This document shows, one piece after another, positions 40,283-49,289 of a stretch of 64,000 nt of DNA. Origin of the DNA: a virus; IMG/VR virus record IMGVR_UViG_3300027719_000003, positions 1 through 64,000 of that record; one strand, written 5' to 3'. The notes under the pieces were generated by a model, which made no database searches, had not been told where the DNA came from, and saw nothing but the letters and a program-made list of their open reading frames with translations. A program made the translations under genes and the position numbers. Each line of letters opens with the position of its first letter. Positions within the stretch are counted from its first letter, which is position 1.

Positions 40283-41611
40283 CTATTTCCCGTGACAATG
40301 TTTAAATTTCTTACCGCTAAGACAGGGGCAGGGCGCATTGCGATCAGCTTCCATCTTGATTCGCATGATCCGTAGCTTCTCCTCGGCCTTGAGGAATACA
40401 GCCTTCCACTGCTCACCTACCTGTTTCCACGTCCAGATTTCATTATAGGCACGTTCAGCTTTGGCACTAGCCTCTTCTGGGTGGTCATATATTTCCTCCA
40501 GTTTAATCGCCATATTATATATATCTACTGTAGGACGAAGGATGTTATTGTCCCCCGGCCCCATAAATGTAAATAAATTCTCTTCAGTGCCTGAGTCTAT
40601 GAAGTACCCCCGTGCTTCATATTCACCGATCATTTCAGTGAGTGAAGTATTACGCGGGAATAGAAGAGGCTTCTTACACGCCGCGCCTTCAGAAAAGCTC
40701 AGGCCCCAACCCTCACCAACTGTCGTAGACACCACCACGTCACAAGCCCCATATATCTGATTGACTATCTCTATAGGATACCCCTGATTAGCCCCATAGG
40801 AACCGGGAGCAGGGCAAGCCCAATCCACATCCCACTTGAGGCCATAGTGTTCGGCGATCTCTACGAGGTTACCACCCACATCGTCCATTTGACACAGCAT
40901 GAACAGGAACGAATCGGGGTGTTTCTCGTGAAACAATTTGAATCCGGCGAACGTGCGCCACAAATCCTTCCGTGGTTGGTTCCGGTTCACATTGAGTACA
41001 ATGAATTTATCTTTGTGCGATGAGAAAAATTTATCACGGAATGACGTATCAGATGGCGGGAAGAAGATATCCTTATCGACACCGTGATAGATTACGTCCA
41101 TATCCTTGAGCGTATCCATGATCTTCAGGCACTCGTTCTTGGCGTAGTTCGTATACGCCACCGGCACATCCATCTTGGCGACGACACCTTCTACCCACGA
41201 CTTCTTCGGCGTACCGTCAATCGGGAAGTAGTGGATCATGGCGAACTTTTTCTCAAGCGGAAGCCCTTCCCTGACCTTGATAAGCGCGTCAATGAACGTC
41301 TGCACAATGAACGTATCCTGAATCATAAAGACCAGATCGAAGTGCCCTGTCCTCGCCATATCAACGAGAAGCTGACGCCCATAGACATCCTTGTACCGCT
41401 CGTCATGCGTAAGAGCATTAGCGGCAGGATAGATGTCATAGGGGAACTTCACCCGGTCATACGGCGCACCAGAATGGTTAATGCCGACGAGAGTGAAGTC
41501 ATACTTCCCTGTCTTATAGAGAACATTCAACAGATTCCTTGCTACCGTGGCGAACCCAGTCGCGGTAGTAGGAGAATCAGAGTACCACAGAACCTTTAGC
41601 TTTTCACCCAC
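40283..41611 (-). CDS. GT4-type glycosyltransferase with SEC-C motif
   Basis: The 442-residue enzyme has the GT-B layout: LKVLWYSDSPTTATGFATVA at the start, IVLNVNRNQPRKDLWRTFAG and a late VVSTTVGEGWGLSFSEGAAC, where E-x7-E binds the nucleotide-sugar. The last 20 residues form a SEC-C zinc motif (APCPCLSGKKFKHCHGK), unusual on a glycosyltransferase. With the genes at 41963-44501 it forms a sugar cassette that may glycosylate DNA, virion protein or host surface. Confidence 0.82.
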   Translation of the reverse strand: MGEKLKVLWYSDSPTTATGFATVARNLLNVLYKTGKYDFTLVGINHSGAPYDRVKFPYDIYPAANALTHDERYKDVYGRQLLVDMARTGHFDLVFMIQDTFIVQTFIDALIKVREGLPLEKKFAMIHYFPIDGTPKKSWVEGVVAKMDVPVAYTNYAKNECLKIMDTLKDMDVIYHGVDKDIFFPPSDTSFRDKFFSSHKDKFIVLNVNRNQPRKDLWRTFAGFKLFHEKHPDSFLFMLCQMDDVGGNLVEIAEHYGLKWDVDWACPAPGSYGANQGYPIEIVNQIYGACDVVVSTTVGEGWGLSFSEGAACKKPLLFPRNTSLTEMIGEYEARGYFIDSGTEENLFTFMGPGDNNILRPTVDIYNMAIKLEEIYDHPEEASAKAERAYNEIWTWKQVGEQWKAVFLKAEEKLRIMRIKMEADRNAPCPCLSGKKFKHCHGK

Positions 41612-41951
41612 GCTTCTTGCCTCCCTTTGTAACTTTCTTTATTGGTGAATAGTCGCTCGTCACCAATGCCTGATGGAGTAGCTGTGCGAACCCATCCACA
41701 AAGCCCTCTTCCTCATTGAGATCATTCTGGCCCATGTGGTGCAGGATGAAATGGACTAGCTCATGGAGATAGGTCTCTTCAAGCTGAGACTGGATACGGG
41801 CAAAGCCATTCGCATTGCTCTGAATCGCTATGGTATTCGTAGCAAGCCGAGCCTCACCAAGCGTACCATTCTCTGCCCCTATGTGATCCTCAAGAACCAC
41901 ATTGATCTTTTGCCCGTGTAGGAGAAACGATGCCGGAATCTTCATGCTCAT
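41604..41951 (-). CDS. small zinc metallopeptidase-like protein
   Basis: The 115-residue protein carries an HExxH motif in ETYLHELVHFILHHMG (about 60-75), followed by EEGFVDGFAQLLHQ, which may supply the third ligand. The N-terminus (MSMKIPASFLLHGQKINVV) is a beta-rich lead. Small HExxH proteins of this type are common in phages; the substrate is unknown. ATG 41951 follows GGAGGCATTG. Confidence 0.68.
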   Translation of the reverse strand: MSMKIPASFLLHGQKINVVLEDHIGAENGTLGEARLATNTIAIQSNANGFARIQSQLEETYLHELVHFILHHMGQNDLNEEEGFVDGFAQLLHQALVTSDYSPIKKVTKGGKKRG

Positions 41952-41962
41952 TCAATGCCTCC

Positions 41963-42646
41963 TTAATTTCGACTCAGCGTACCTCGTGCATACGGGTCTC
42001 TGCTGGTTTCTTCTCCCGGCATACCACCCCATATATCCTTGTAGATCGCCCCATGATGCGGGAAAACAATGTCATTCACCCTGCGTGCTACTGGATCGTT
42101 CTTTATCGTGTGGCTCCCTTCATGTAGTACCAGATCATTCTCCGTATGGTAGATCGTCCAACCCCTAAGCTCCATCAGCCTGTGCATCGAGTTATCCATA
42201 TAGTACATTGGGTACAGGATGGGGTTATGCCACACATTCTCCGTGAAAAAGAACTCAGGATTCCATAATACAAAGGCATCTCCGTTATTGTGCCCGAGCA
42301 TTATAGCCGCCCACCTAGGATCATTATACTGAACTTCGTTCCACTTGTCAAGTATTTCCTGCAAGGCACCCGGATGAAGCATGGCATCATTGTGAAGAGA
42401 CATACAGAAGGCATCCTTGACCCGTCTGGTCTGTCGAATCATCCAATTGATAGACTGCCCATGGAGAAGGCGCACCGGCATATTGATGACATCAGCCCGC
42501 ATCTCGCCTATAGGGGCTTCGGTGTTATTGATGACCACCAGCTTGGCCTCATGCTCAGTTCGCCCGATCTCATCCCAAAAGGATTTGATGGCCCGTTCAG
42601 TTAGCTGAAGATCACCACCGCAGGGGATGTAGCATGTTACTTTCAC
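41963..42646 (-). CDS. GT2-like glycosyltransferase
   Basis: The 227-residue product starts MKVTCYIPCGGDLQLTERAI, has VVINNTEAP and AFCMSLHNDAMLHPGALQEI (a D-x-D-like HNDA) and ends with a conserved His/Asp-rich region. This is the GT-A fold pattern. It overlaps the dehydratase gene by four bases, so the sugar genes form one operon. Confidence 0.75.
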   Translation of the reverse strand: MKVTCYIPCGGDLQLTERAIKSFWDEIGRTEHEAKLVVINNTEAPIGEMRADVINMPVRLLHGQSINWMIRQTRRVKDAFCMSLHNDAMLHPGALQEILDKWNEVQYNDPRWAAIMLGHNNGDAFVLWNPEFFFTENVWHNPILYPMYYMDNSMHRLMELRGWTIYHTENDLVLHEGSHTIKNDPVARRVNDIVFPHHGAIYKDIWGGMPGEETSRDPYARGTLSRN

Positions 42647-43641
42647 AGGATTCCCGCCTTTTCTATCAACTGAATAGTCTCCTCATCCGAGAGACGTTTG
42701 GTGTTTTCAGAAGTAAGCCCTTCTGGGAATTTCATGCACCCTTCATTCGGGAAAGATGGGTATAAAGCCCACTCATGCTTTGACACAATCTCTACCCACC
42801 TAGAATCACGGCAGTGTACACAACGCTCCCCCTCCTCTGAAGTAATTAGCGTTTCGTGTATTTTCTCTCCCGGACGTGGCCCTATTACTTTTATGTCAAT
42901 TTTAGCTGTATCTGCAATTATAGCCGCCACTGCATAGGCCACATCTATAATCTCTGAGGCGGGGGCATTGTATACATAGGTACTTCCATTACTTCCGTAC
43001 TCCAGCGCATATTCCACAAGTTCTACGGCTTCTTGCAGTGTCATCATAAAGCGGGTCATTTTTCCATTAGTAATGGTAACTGGGGCACACTCCCTGATCT
43101 GCTGTTCAAATCTAGGGATAACTGATCCTCTTGACCCCATAACATTACCGTACCGCGTTATACAGATTGTTGTTCCGTAGGCATCAGCCTTCTTAGCCAC
43201 CGCAAGCCCCAGCTTTTCCATGAGTGCCTTCGTCATCCCCATGGTATTGACAGGCATAACGGCCTTATCTGTACTCAGCAGAACAAGATTATCCACCCCC
43301 GCCTTTACTGCCGAATTGATGACGTTAGCTGATCCAAGCACATTCGTAGCGAATGCCTCTTCCGGGTGCTCCTCACACGACGGCACTTGCTTCATAGCGG
43401 CGGCATGGAACACAGCATCGATGTCCTTCATCGCCGCATCTACACTAACGCGATTCCGTACATCCCCTATGACATACGTTATACGTGGATCATCATAAAG
43501 GTTCTTCATATCGTCCTGCTTCTTTTCATCCCGACTGAAGATACGAATTTCTTTCAGATCAGAACGTAGAAGCATTCTCTTGAGCATGGCATTCCCAAAG
43601 GAACCTGTGCCCCCCGTGATTAGCAGTCTAGTCACAACCAC
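42643..43641 (-). CDS. nucleotide-sugar 4,6-dehydratase (PseB/CapD-like)
   Basis: The 332-residue SDR enzyme has an NAD motif LLITGGTGSFGNAM (about 6-19), GDVRNRVSVDAAM, HAAAMKQVPSCEEHP, and the active-site STDKAVMPVNTMGMTK in which Met-x3-Lys replaces Tyr-x3-Lys as in PseB/FlaA1. It likely converts a UDP-HexNAc to a 4-keto-6-deoxy sugar. The start is GTG or ATG near 43641, overlapping the previous gene by ten bases. Confidence 0.85.
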   Translation of the reverse strand: MVVTRLLITGGTGSFGNAMLKRMLLRSDLKEIRIFSRDEKKQDDMKNLYDDPRITYVIGDVRNRVSVDAAMKDIDAVFHAAAMKQVPSCEEHPEEAFATNVLGSANVINSAVKAGVDNLVLLSTDKAVMPVNTMGMTKALMEKLGLAVAKKADAYGTTICITRYGNVMGSRGSVIPRFEQQIRECAPVTITNGKMTRFMMTLQEAVELVEYALEYGSNGSTYVYNAPASEIIDVAYAVAAIIADTAKIDIKVIGPRPGEKIHETLITSEEGERCVHCRDSRWVEIVSKHEWALYPSFPNEGCMKFPEGLTSENTKRLSDEETIQLIEKAGIL

Positions 43642-44501
43642 TCCTTTCCGTATATCGGAATATAACGTTCTTTATTCTTAACCATATAGTTATAGAGATC
43701 ACCGAGCTGGGTGAAGATATCGGGGGACGCAAAATCAGGTACTAGCGTCTTGTCACTATGCTCTTCAGCCCGGTCTATGATCGGTACACTCTTCTTCCAG
43801 ATGCCGCTAATGAAGGCAAGGATCATGCTCTTCGATACAGTGTCAGAGGCGAGCTGAACTATACCTGATGACATCCCCGGCCCATCCTCACCAATCTCCA
43901 TGCGAACATCATCCTTAATCTGCTTGAGGATAAAGTTAGCCAACGTCAGCGTCGTCACTCCATTCCAGAATACATTTGTATATCCATTAACCTTTTCATT
44001 CTGGTGCATAAACCAGTTAAAGAGACCAACGCCACCAGCACGAAGCTCAGGGCCAATAACAGAAGTACGAATGGTAAGGTGCTTCGGGCTATCCACTTCC
44101 CCGAGTATCTTGGACTGACCGTAGACTGAAGTAGCATCCGGCTTGTCCTTGGTGGTATACTTCCCCCTAGTACCTTCAAAGACACAATCGGTAGAGATAT
44201 GAATGAGCTTCGCCTTAATCTGTACAATCTGAGAAGCAATGGAGAATGGAAGGTGCCCATTCGTCCATATAGCCAAATCAGGGTTAGCATCACAGTCCTT
44301 CGGCAGAAGCCCAATGCAATTCACCACATACTTCGGCCAAAGAGACATAAGCGGCTGGCGGCCATCATAGAACACTTCATTACCCTGTGGCCGTCTATTA
44401 AGACGTAGTACCTCAAACTCGCCAGACTTCTCCAGCACGTCAGCCACAATGTGACCGACCATGCCGTTTGATCCCAGTACCAATACCCTAGGACGCTCCA
44501 T
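43632..44501 (-). CDS. RmlD-like nucleotide-sugar reductase
   Basis: The 289-residue SDR enzyme has VLVLGSNGMVGHIVADVL, FSIASQIVQIKAKLIHISTD, CVFEGTRGKYTTKDKPDATS and the catalytic VYGQSKILGE. This is the dTDP-4-dehydrorhamnose reductase pattern. It would reduce the 4-keto product of the adjacent dehydratase. ATG 44501 overlaps the nuclease gene. Confidence 0.85.
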   Translation of the reverse strand: MERPRVLVLGSNGMVGHIVADVLEKSGEFEVLRLNRRPQGNEVFYDGRQPLMSLWPKYVVNCIGLLPKDCDANPDLAIWTNGHLPFSIASQIVQIKAKLIHISTDCVFEGTRGKYTTKDKPDATSVYGQSKILGEVDSPKHLTIRTSVIGPELRAGGVGLFNWFMHQNEKVNGYTNVFWNGVTTLTLANFILKQIKDDVRMEIGEDGPGMSSGIVQLASDTVSKSMILAFISGIWKKSVPIIDRAEEHSDKTLVPDFASPDIFTQLGDLYNYMVKNKERYIPIYGKEWL

Positions 44502-44985
44502 CGTTAGCTCTCCTTACCAGCTTTTCAAACGTATCCCACGCCATAATGACGAGGGTTTCTGATATCGCTTTCTTGTTATGAACTATCAACCAATCGGTAT
44601 CCTTGTACATATTGCTCTTAGCTTGATCTACCGTGTCCTTGAGGTTCAGGGATTCACATGCCTTGCACTCCACCGAGAAGGGGAAGCGCTTTACAGCCTC
44701 TCCCCGTAGGACAATATCAGTTCCGGCTTGTCCCATCTCCCGTGAATGGATATCGCAGGTATCATCAGACTGCTCATACGGGATGCCGGTGATATCAGAT
44801 ATCTTTCGGCACACCCACTGCTGTAGATTACGCCCCTTGGCCTTGGCGCTAGATGTAGTAATCTTCTTCTGGGTCTTCTGAAACTTATGAATCAGGGTAT
44901 CAAGGGCGGCACTGGGGGCAATCTCATTAAGGCTTTGAAGCATTTCTATATCGGCAGTATCTATTGTAACCCACTTCTTACTCAT
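44488..44985 (-). CDS. Holliday-junction-resolvase-like nuclease
   Basis: The 165-residue product has a PD-(D/E)xK pattern: GRNLQQWVCRKISDITGIPY, EMGQAGTDIVLRG and FSVECKACESLN (Asp then E-x-K), followed by DQAKSNMYKDTDWLIVHNKK. This matches archaeal-type Hjr/VRR-like resolvases or similar phage nucleases. Adjacent to the RecA-like gene, a role in resolving recombination or packaging intermediates is likely. Confidence 0.75.
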   Translation of the reverse strand: MSKKWVTIDTADIEMLQSLNEIAPSAALDTLIHKFQKTQKKITTSSAKAKGRNLQQWVCRKISDITGIPYEQSDDTCDIHSREMGQAGTDIVLRGEAVKRFPFSVECKACESLNLKDTVDQAKSNMYKDTDWLIVHNKKAISETLVIMAWDTFEKLVRRANDGAS

Positions 44986-46087
44986 CCTCTACCCCGAACT
45001 TCTTGGGCCTTACCTCAGTGATACTATCCTCAATCTCTTCCCACGAGGCTATAACCCGTCGTTTCAGTTCCCCTTTGAGCTTATTTTCTTCCACGAAAGT
45101 GATAAGTTCCTCGCGGCTCATCGGCTCCTTGCCGTCTTCCCAAATGATAGACTTGGAGCTTTTCAGAAGCTCACCAGTCTTATCAGAACGGAGATTGAAC
45201 AGGAAGTCTATGTTCGCCGCCACATCATCCATGCCATACGTGAAATTGATCGGAATGAAACAGCTACGGAACGGGCGGGGGTGCCTAACCTTCTCAGCAG
45301 TGGTCTCAATCAGTACACCAATAGCACGGCCCTTACGCTCTTCCTTTTCCTTGAGCTTACTATAGATACGGGCAGTCTCATAGAACCCCACAGCACGTCC
45401 ACCACCGAGGCGATTCTTCTTGCCATACATACCGGCGTTAGCGTTGTCACGTTCCTGTGATATGATATAAAGTAGAGCGTTCTTTTCGGCTAACTTCGCA
45501 GATAGGCCACGGAACATCTCTTGGCTGAGGAATTTTGCGGCGGACATGTTGTAGGAACCTTCATCAAATTCCTTATCCTTGTCATACGCCGCATGACGCT
45601 TATCCTTGCGGGCTTCAAGCTCATCGGAACCCAACGCATCCAATGAGTCCAGAACATATATACCGCACTCATCTTCTTTCAGACTATCAAGGAACTTATT
45701 GACATCATATTCCCACTTCTCTACCGTCTGGGGCATCTCATCCCGGTTCATCTTGCTCGTAGGTATGATCTCAAAGCCATAGAGTCCTACACTGTCTATC
45801 GTGTTGCCGAATTCCACATCGGCATACTTCCACTTAAATTTGTCCTTATACTTATAGTAATTCGCCGCGATCATTTCTACGGCTTTAAATGTCTTCGTCG
45901 AACTAGAACCACCCCAGTCCCGTACTATAGTTCCGGCTTCATACCCCATGCCGTAGCCAGCCTTCTCCCCGCCACCCACGACAAGATCAAGCAAGGTACT
46001 TCCTGTGGAGAAATACAACCCACGCTTCGGCACCTCTATCTGCTTCTTAGCCAATATCGTCTCCTTTATACTTGCAAGGTTCAACAT
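44978..46087 (-). CDS. RecA/UvsX-like recombinase
   Basis: The 369-residue protein has a RecA core. Walker A-like WGGSSSTKTFKAVEM (about 59-73) has Thr where Gly usually precedes Lys. Walker B is CGIYVLDSLDAL, and a later segment is LLYIISQERDN then AGMYGKKNRLGGGRAVGFYE. It should drive strand exchange for recombination-dependent replication with the single-strand binding protein upstream. ATG 46087 follows AAAGGATGGT. Confidence 0.87.
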   Translation of the reverse strand: MLNLASIKETILAKKQIEVPKRGLYFSTGSTLLDLVVGGGEKAGYGMGYEAGTIVRDWGGSSSTKTFKAVEMIAANYYKYKDKFKWKYADVEFGNTIDSVGLYGFEIIPTSKMNRDEMPQTVEKWEYDVNKFLDSLKEDECGIYVLDSLDALGSDELEARKDKRHAAYDKDKEFDEGSYNMSAAKFLSQEMFRGLSAKLAEKNALLYIISQERDNANAGMYGKKNRLGGGRAVGFYETARIYSKLKEKEERKGRAIGVLIETTAEKVRHPRPFRSCFIPINFTYGMDDVAANIDFLFNLRSDKTGELLKSSKSIIWEDGKEPMSREELITFVEENKLKGELKRRVIASWEEIEDSITEVRPKKFGVEDE

Positions 46088-46102
46088 ACCATCCTTTGAA
46101 AC

Positions 46103-46143
46103 AAAAACTGCACAGTAGCATACGACATGATACCGTGCAGTTC
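46103..46143 (-). terminator. terminator between SSB and RecA-like genes
   Basis: On the minus strand ACTGCAC pairs with GTGCAGT around a partly structured loop, followed by T5. It could reduce recombinase expression relative to the abundant binding protein. Confidence 0.75.
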
Positions 46144-46152
46144 TATTGTTAC

Positions 46153-47193
46153 TTACTTAGCGGCGCGAGCACAATCCTTCCACTTTCCGGGAGGGCAATC
46201 GTTCTTGCACTCATCGAATTCGTCATTGTCCTTGCCGAACCTGTGACCATACGGGCAGGGATTTTCCTCCTTGTCCTTGGCGGGGGGTTCATCTTCATCG
46301 TCATCGCCCTTCTTGGCGCGAGTACGTGCAGGAGGGGTCTCATCTTCTTCTACCGCCTTACCCTTAGCGGTGTTGTCAAAAGGGATATCGTCCTCGTCGT
46401 CATCCTTGGCAGAGCGGCGAGGGGCTTCCTCATCTTTCTTCGACCTAGCGGGAGCCTCGTCCTCATCGTCATCCGAGCCGTTCATAATCTCCATCATTTC
46501 GGCGGGCGTATACAGGATCATAAGCTCATCGAAAGAGATAGCGTTCGCGGCGGCTTTCTTCACTGGCTTCTCACGATCAAGGAACTGGAAGTCCTTCGGC
46601 TCCTGTGTCACCTTCCCCATGAACTTATTCGGAGAGCCACGGAACTTGACGGTTTTACCCTTGTCCAGATCAGCGAACGGAATAATCGATTTGCCTTCAG
46701 AATTATACCGAGCAGACTCAATCAGTTCCTTCTCGAACTTGAAGTGGGACTGATCCAGTACCAGCACCTCATTGGGGTCATCGGCCAGCAAATCCCGCAC
46801 GTTGTACATCACACGGCGCTTAGCCCTGTATGCATCGTACTCGTCCTTCTTCCCGTCTTCTTTGTACTCTTCGGCCTGATCGCAACAAGGACAGGGCTTA
46901 CCATAAGTTTTCTTCAGGCAGATAATGTCCGTCTCGCTCGGGCCTATGTTCTTGTGTACCCACACATCGAAGACATAATCTTCATCTCCGATTTCAAGAA
47001 CGCCGCGTTTGACAAGGGGGTGATTCTTCGACTTCACCGCGAAGGGAAGAATATCGATTTTGTTCACACCCTCCTTGATCTTATAGAACTTCGGGCGCTC
47101 ATCCAGCTTCGTCCAATCAAGGATGCCATTGCGGGAAGAACCGCCGTCATTCCGGCTATCATACGACTCGCTGTACCTCTTATCCATACCCAT
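46153..47193 (-). CDS. gp32-like single-stranded DNA-binding protein
   Basis: The 346-residue protein has a basic-aromatic N-terminal OB region (LDWTKLDERPKFYKIKEGVN), a zinc site CLKKTYGKPCPCCDQAEEY near residue 96, and a long Asp/Glu-rich tail typical of SSBs. It ends in an extra Cys-rich module (PCPYGHRF, ECKNDCPPGKWKDC). Its place beside UvsY-like and RecA-like genes supports the call. It coats replication intermediates. Confidence 0.8.
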   Translation of the reverse strand: MGMDKRYSESYDSRNDGGSSRNGILDWTKLDERPKFYKIKEGVNKIDILPFAVKSKNHPLVKRGVLEIGDEDYVFDVWVHKNIGPSETDIICLKKTYGKPCPCCDQAEEYKEDGKKDEYDAYRAKRRVMYNVRDLLADDPNEVLVLDQSHFKFEKELIESARYNSEGKSIIPFADLDKGKTVKFRGSPNKFMGKVTQEPKDFQFLDREKPVKKAAANAISFDELMILYTPAEMMEIMNGSDDDEDEAPARSKKDEEAPRRSAKDDDEDDIPFDNTAKGKAVEEDETPPARTRAKKGDDDEDEPPAKDKEENPCPYGHRFGKDNDEFDECKNDCPPGKWKDCARAAK

Positions 47194-47195
47194 AC

Positions 47196-47660
47196 TTACT
47201 CATCCCTTCCTTTCTTCTCGTTGAGGCCCCTACGAACCTCATCGCTTCCATCCTTGCGGACACCGTTATAGTAGTCCTTGCTCCACATAGAAACCAGATT
47301 ATCAAGCATCCCCTTGCGATGGTCTAGGGCAGTCGTAGCCGCATAGAGGATGTCCACCTTAGCCTGAGCCTTACGAAGCGCTTCACGGGCCGTCAGCACC
47401 TCGGTATCCTGCACCAGCAGGGCGGTAACGACAGCTTCCGTTACCTTCATATCATCCGGGGGATTCCGGCGTATATATATCTCACGCTGGCCGAGTATAA
47501 GCTCTAGCTTGTCCTTGCACGCATCCCGCTCGGCCCTCGCATTGGCCTGTTCCTCGGCGTAGAAATGGTAGAGACTCGGCTGAAGTTCACAATCCTCATC
47601 GAGCTGGAAACGGTTGATCTTTACATCTTCCGCGAAATCGTCACCAAACGTAATGCTCAT
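47196..47660 (-). CDS. UvsY-like recombination mediator
   Basis: The 154-residue helical protein has IYIRRNPPDDMKVTEAVVTA, then TAREALRKAQAKVDILYAAT and ALDHRKGMLDNLVSMW. I recall this pattern in phage proteins next to SSB and UvsX, where UvsY helps load the recombinase. The role is inferred from pattern and order. It lies two bases before the SSB gene. Confidence 0.65.
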   Translation of the reverse strand: MSITFGDDFAEDVKINRFQLDEDCELQPSLYHFYAEEQANARAERDACKDKLELILGQREIYIRRNPPDDMKVTEAVVTALLVQDTEVLTAREALRKAQAKVDILYAATTALDHRKGMLDNLVSMWSKDYYNGVRKDGSDEVRRGLNEKKGRDE

Positions 47661-47663
47661 ATA

Positions 47664-47861
47664 CTACCTCTCATTGAGATCCCAGATAATAAGTATGACT
47701 ATCAGAAATAGTATACCCAGTATGGTCGAGAAGATAAGGGGGCTAAGTACCCAGAACCACGACCAGTGTATGATGCCTCCCAGTTTAAGGCCAATGAACA
47801 GAACAGTAAGCAGTCCTGAAAAACCAATGCCCCCTGTGGAGACTTGCCTAGAATCGCTCAT
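47664..47861 (-). CDS. two-helix membrane protein, 65 aa
   Basis: Two hydrophobic helices (GFSGLLTVLFIGLKL and FWVLSPLIFSTILGILFLIV) flank IIHWSW. Such small TGGIGF...W-S-W-x-WVL-x-PL proteins are common in phages and prophages, with unknown function. ATG 47861 overlaps the next gene by four bases. Confidence 0.7.
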   Translation of the reverse strand: MSDSRQVSTGGIGFSGLLTVLFIGLKLGGIIHWSWFWVLSPLIFSTILGILFLIVILIIWDLNER

Positions 47862-48139
47862 TCATCCTCCTCCATGTAATCGTCATCATCATAATCGAGG
47901 AAGTCAGCATCGTACTCATCCTCGATTTCCGCATCCAACGCTCGCCGCTCCTCTTCGGGGTCAAAGCAATCGGCACATACCATACTCGCTACCCCCCATC
48001 CATCTGCCTCAAGGGCCTCCTCTATTGCTTGTTCTATCGACATAGGGTTAATACCACTAAACGATACCATATGTTTCACACCACACCGTGAGCACTCTAC
48101 CGGGGCTTCCCCTTCAAAGCAATACCGTTCTGGAATCAT
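47858..48139 (-). CDS. small zinc-ribbon protein with acidic tail
   Basis: From ATG 48139 (MIPERYCFEGEAPVECSRCG) the 93-residue product has CSRCG and later CADCF, a likely zinc site, then a very acidic C-terminus. The start overlaps the RNA ligase stop. A longer start at 48151 is possible. Function unknown. Confidence 0.58.
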   Translation of the reverse strand: MIPERYCFEGEAPVECSRCGVKHMVSFSGINPMSIEQAIEEALEADGWGVASMVCADCFDPEEERRALDAEIEDEYDADFLDYDDDDYMEEDE

Positions 48140-49278
48140 TATAGCCCCCACTGAAGAAGATATGAAGGAGAGACAACCTTTAGCGAAAAACGTTTCCCAT
48201 TCATCTTAGAAACACCATACGGTTTATTGTCCAGAGACCGCACCACAATACCCTCATTAAAGGTATCAGGATTGAATCGGTTCTTAGTAGTGGCATACTT
48301 TATCCACTCATCTACTGTCGTTCCTATAGCACCTATCGTCGTATTGGATTCAAGTTCATCTATATACTGAAGCGCTTCAGGATTGCCAAGGAGAGAATGG
48401 AAGCTCTCTACGGCGAATCGAAGTTCGTTAGGATTCAAATACTCTCGCTGTACCATGTCCCACATACCATAGACAAATAGAACGGGTCTTTCTAGTTTGT
48501 ATTTATTGCCCTGTATTCCCGGCCCACAAAGTTCACCCTGAAGAGCGAAGTCCTTTAGCTTCATAGACTTCAGGAACTTCTCGGTAAACCCAATCTCCTT
48601 GATGATGTTCCAGAACGCATTATCCTTATACGTCGGAAACCAAACATTCCGGGAACACACAGACAACTTGCCCTTATGCCAGATCATCGTCAGAGAGGAG
48701 CCATCCATCTTCTGCGTAATGGAAATCGGCAAGTCCTTGTACGTCTCAAGAAAATTAGGGCCGAAAGCCTGTAGTCGTGTCTCATCCGTCTTCGGAACAA
48801 GATGAGTGGGGAATGAGTACCCGCCGCCGCCTCTGACCTTTCTTAGTATGAGATCACGAACAAACGGAATCCTCACTAGAATGTAGAACCACCACGGACG
48901 CTTTTTAGGCTGAGTAGACTGCCCTACAATCTCTTCAGGATCGTACTTGGTGACGCCTAGTTTCTTTGATACATCCTGTCCTTCAGCTACACGCTTCAGT
49001 TCGGGGAAGGCAGACAATGGCATAAAGAGTCCCTGTGAGGTAACTCCACGTAACTTTATTGTCCTAATTCTAAACTTGCGCTCCTTGAGGAATTCAAACG
49101 CCGGAGTGTTGGGGACAATGCTATCAATCTCAATATAGACACCAAGATCGCCTACCTTGAACTCGTCGCGTTTCACGACACATTCCCACCCAAGAATCGT
49201 AGCCTTCTCTATCTTGTCTGCCCCATCGATAGGGCTAAGGGCTACACATTTTTGAATACTCGCCATTTGTCTATCCAT
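48139..49278 (-). CDS. RNA ligase (DRB0094/Rnl5-like)
   Basis: The 379-residue enzyme has an N-terminal beta-barrel (ILGWECVVKRDEFKVGDLGV) followed by a nucleotidyltransferase domain: motif I TQKMDGSSLTMIW with the AMP-accepting Lys near residue 190, FALQGELCGPG, FNEGIVVRSL and FSLKVVSPS. It is a covalent-nucleotidyl ligase that probably repairs RNA nicks, for example after host anticodon-nuclease attack. ATG 49278 follows AAGGAGGTAATGT. Confidence 0.85.
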   Translation of the reverse strand: MDRQMASIQKCVALSPIDGADKIEKATILGWECVVKRDEFKVGDLGVYIEIDSIVPNTPAFEFLKERKFRIRTIKLRGVTSQGLFMPLSAFPELKRVAEGQDVSKKLGVTKYDPEEIVGQSTQPKKRPWWFYILVRIPFVRDLILRKVRGGGGYSFPTHLVPKTDETRLQAFGPNFLETYKDLPISITQKMDGSSLTMIWHKGKLSVCSRNVWFPTYKDNAFWNIIKEIGFTEKFLKSMKLKDFALQGELCGPGIQGNKYKLERPVLFVYGMWDMVQREYLNPNELRFAVESFHSLLGNPEALQYIDELESNTTIGAIGTTVDEWIKYATTKNRFNPDTFNEGIVVRSLDNKPYGVSKMNGKRFSLKVVSPSYLLQWGL

Positions 49279-49289
49279 ACATTACCTCC

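Noticed and set aside
46072-47271. Long rightward open frame (399 codons) opposite the SSB gene
   Set aside because: It is antisense to a clearly recognisable SSB with an acidic tail. The GC-rich Asp/Glu codons keep the other strand open, and there is no ribosome site or domain.
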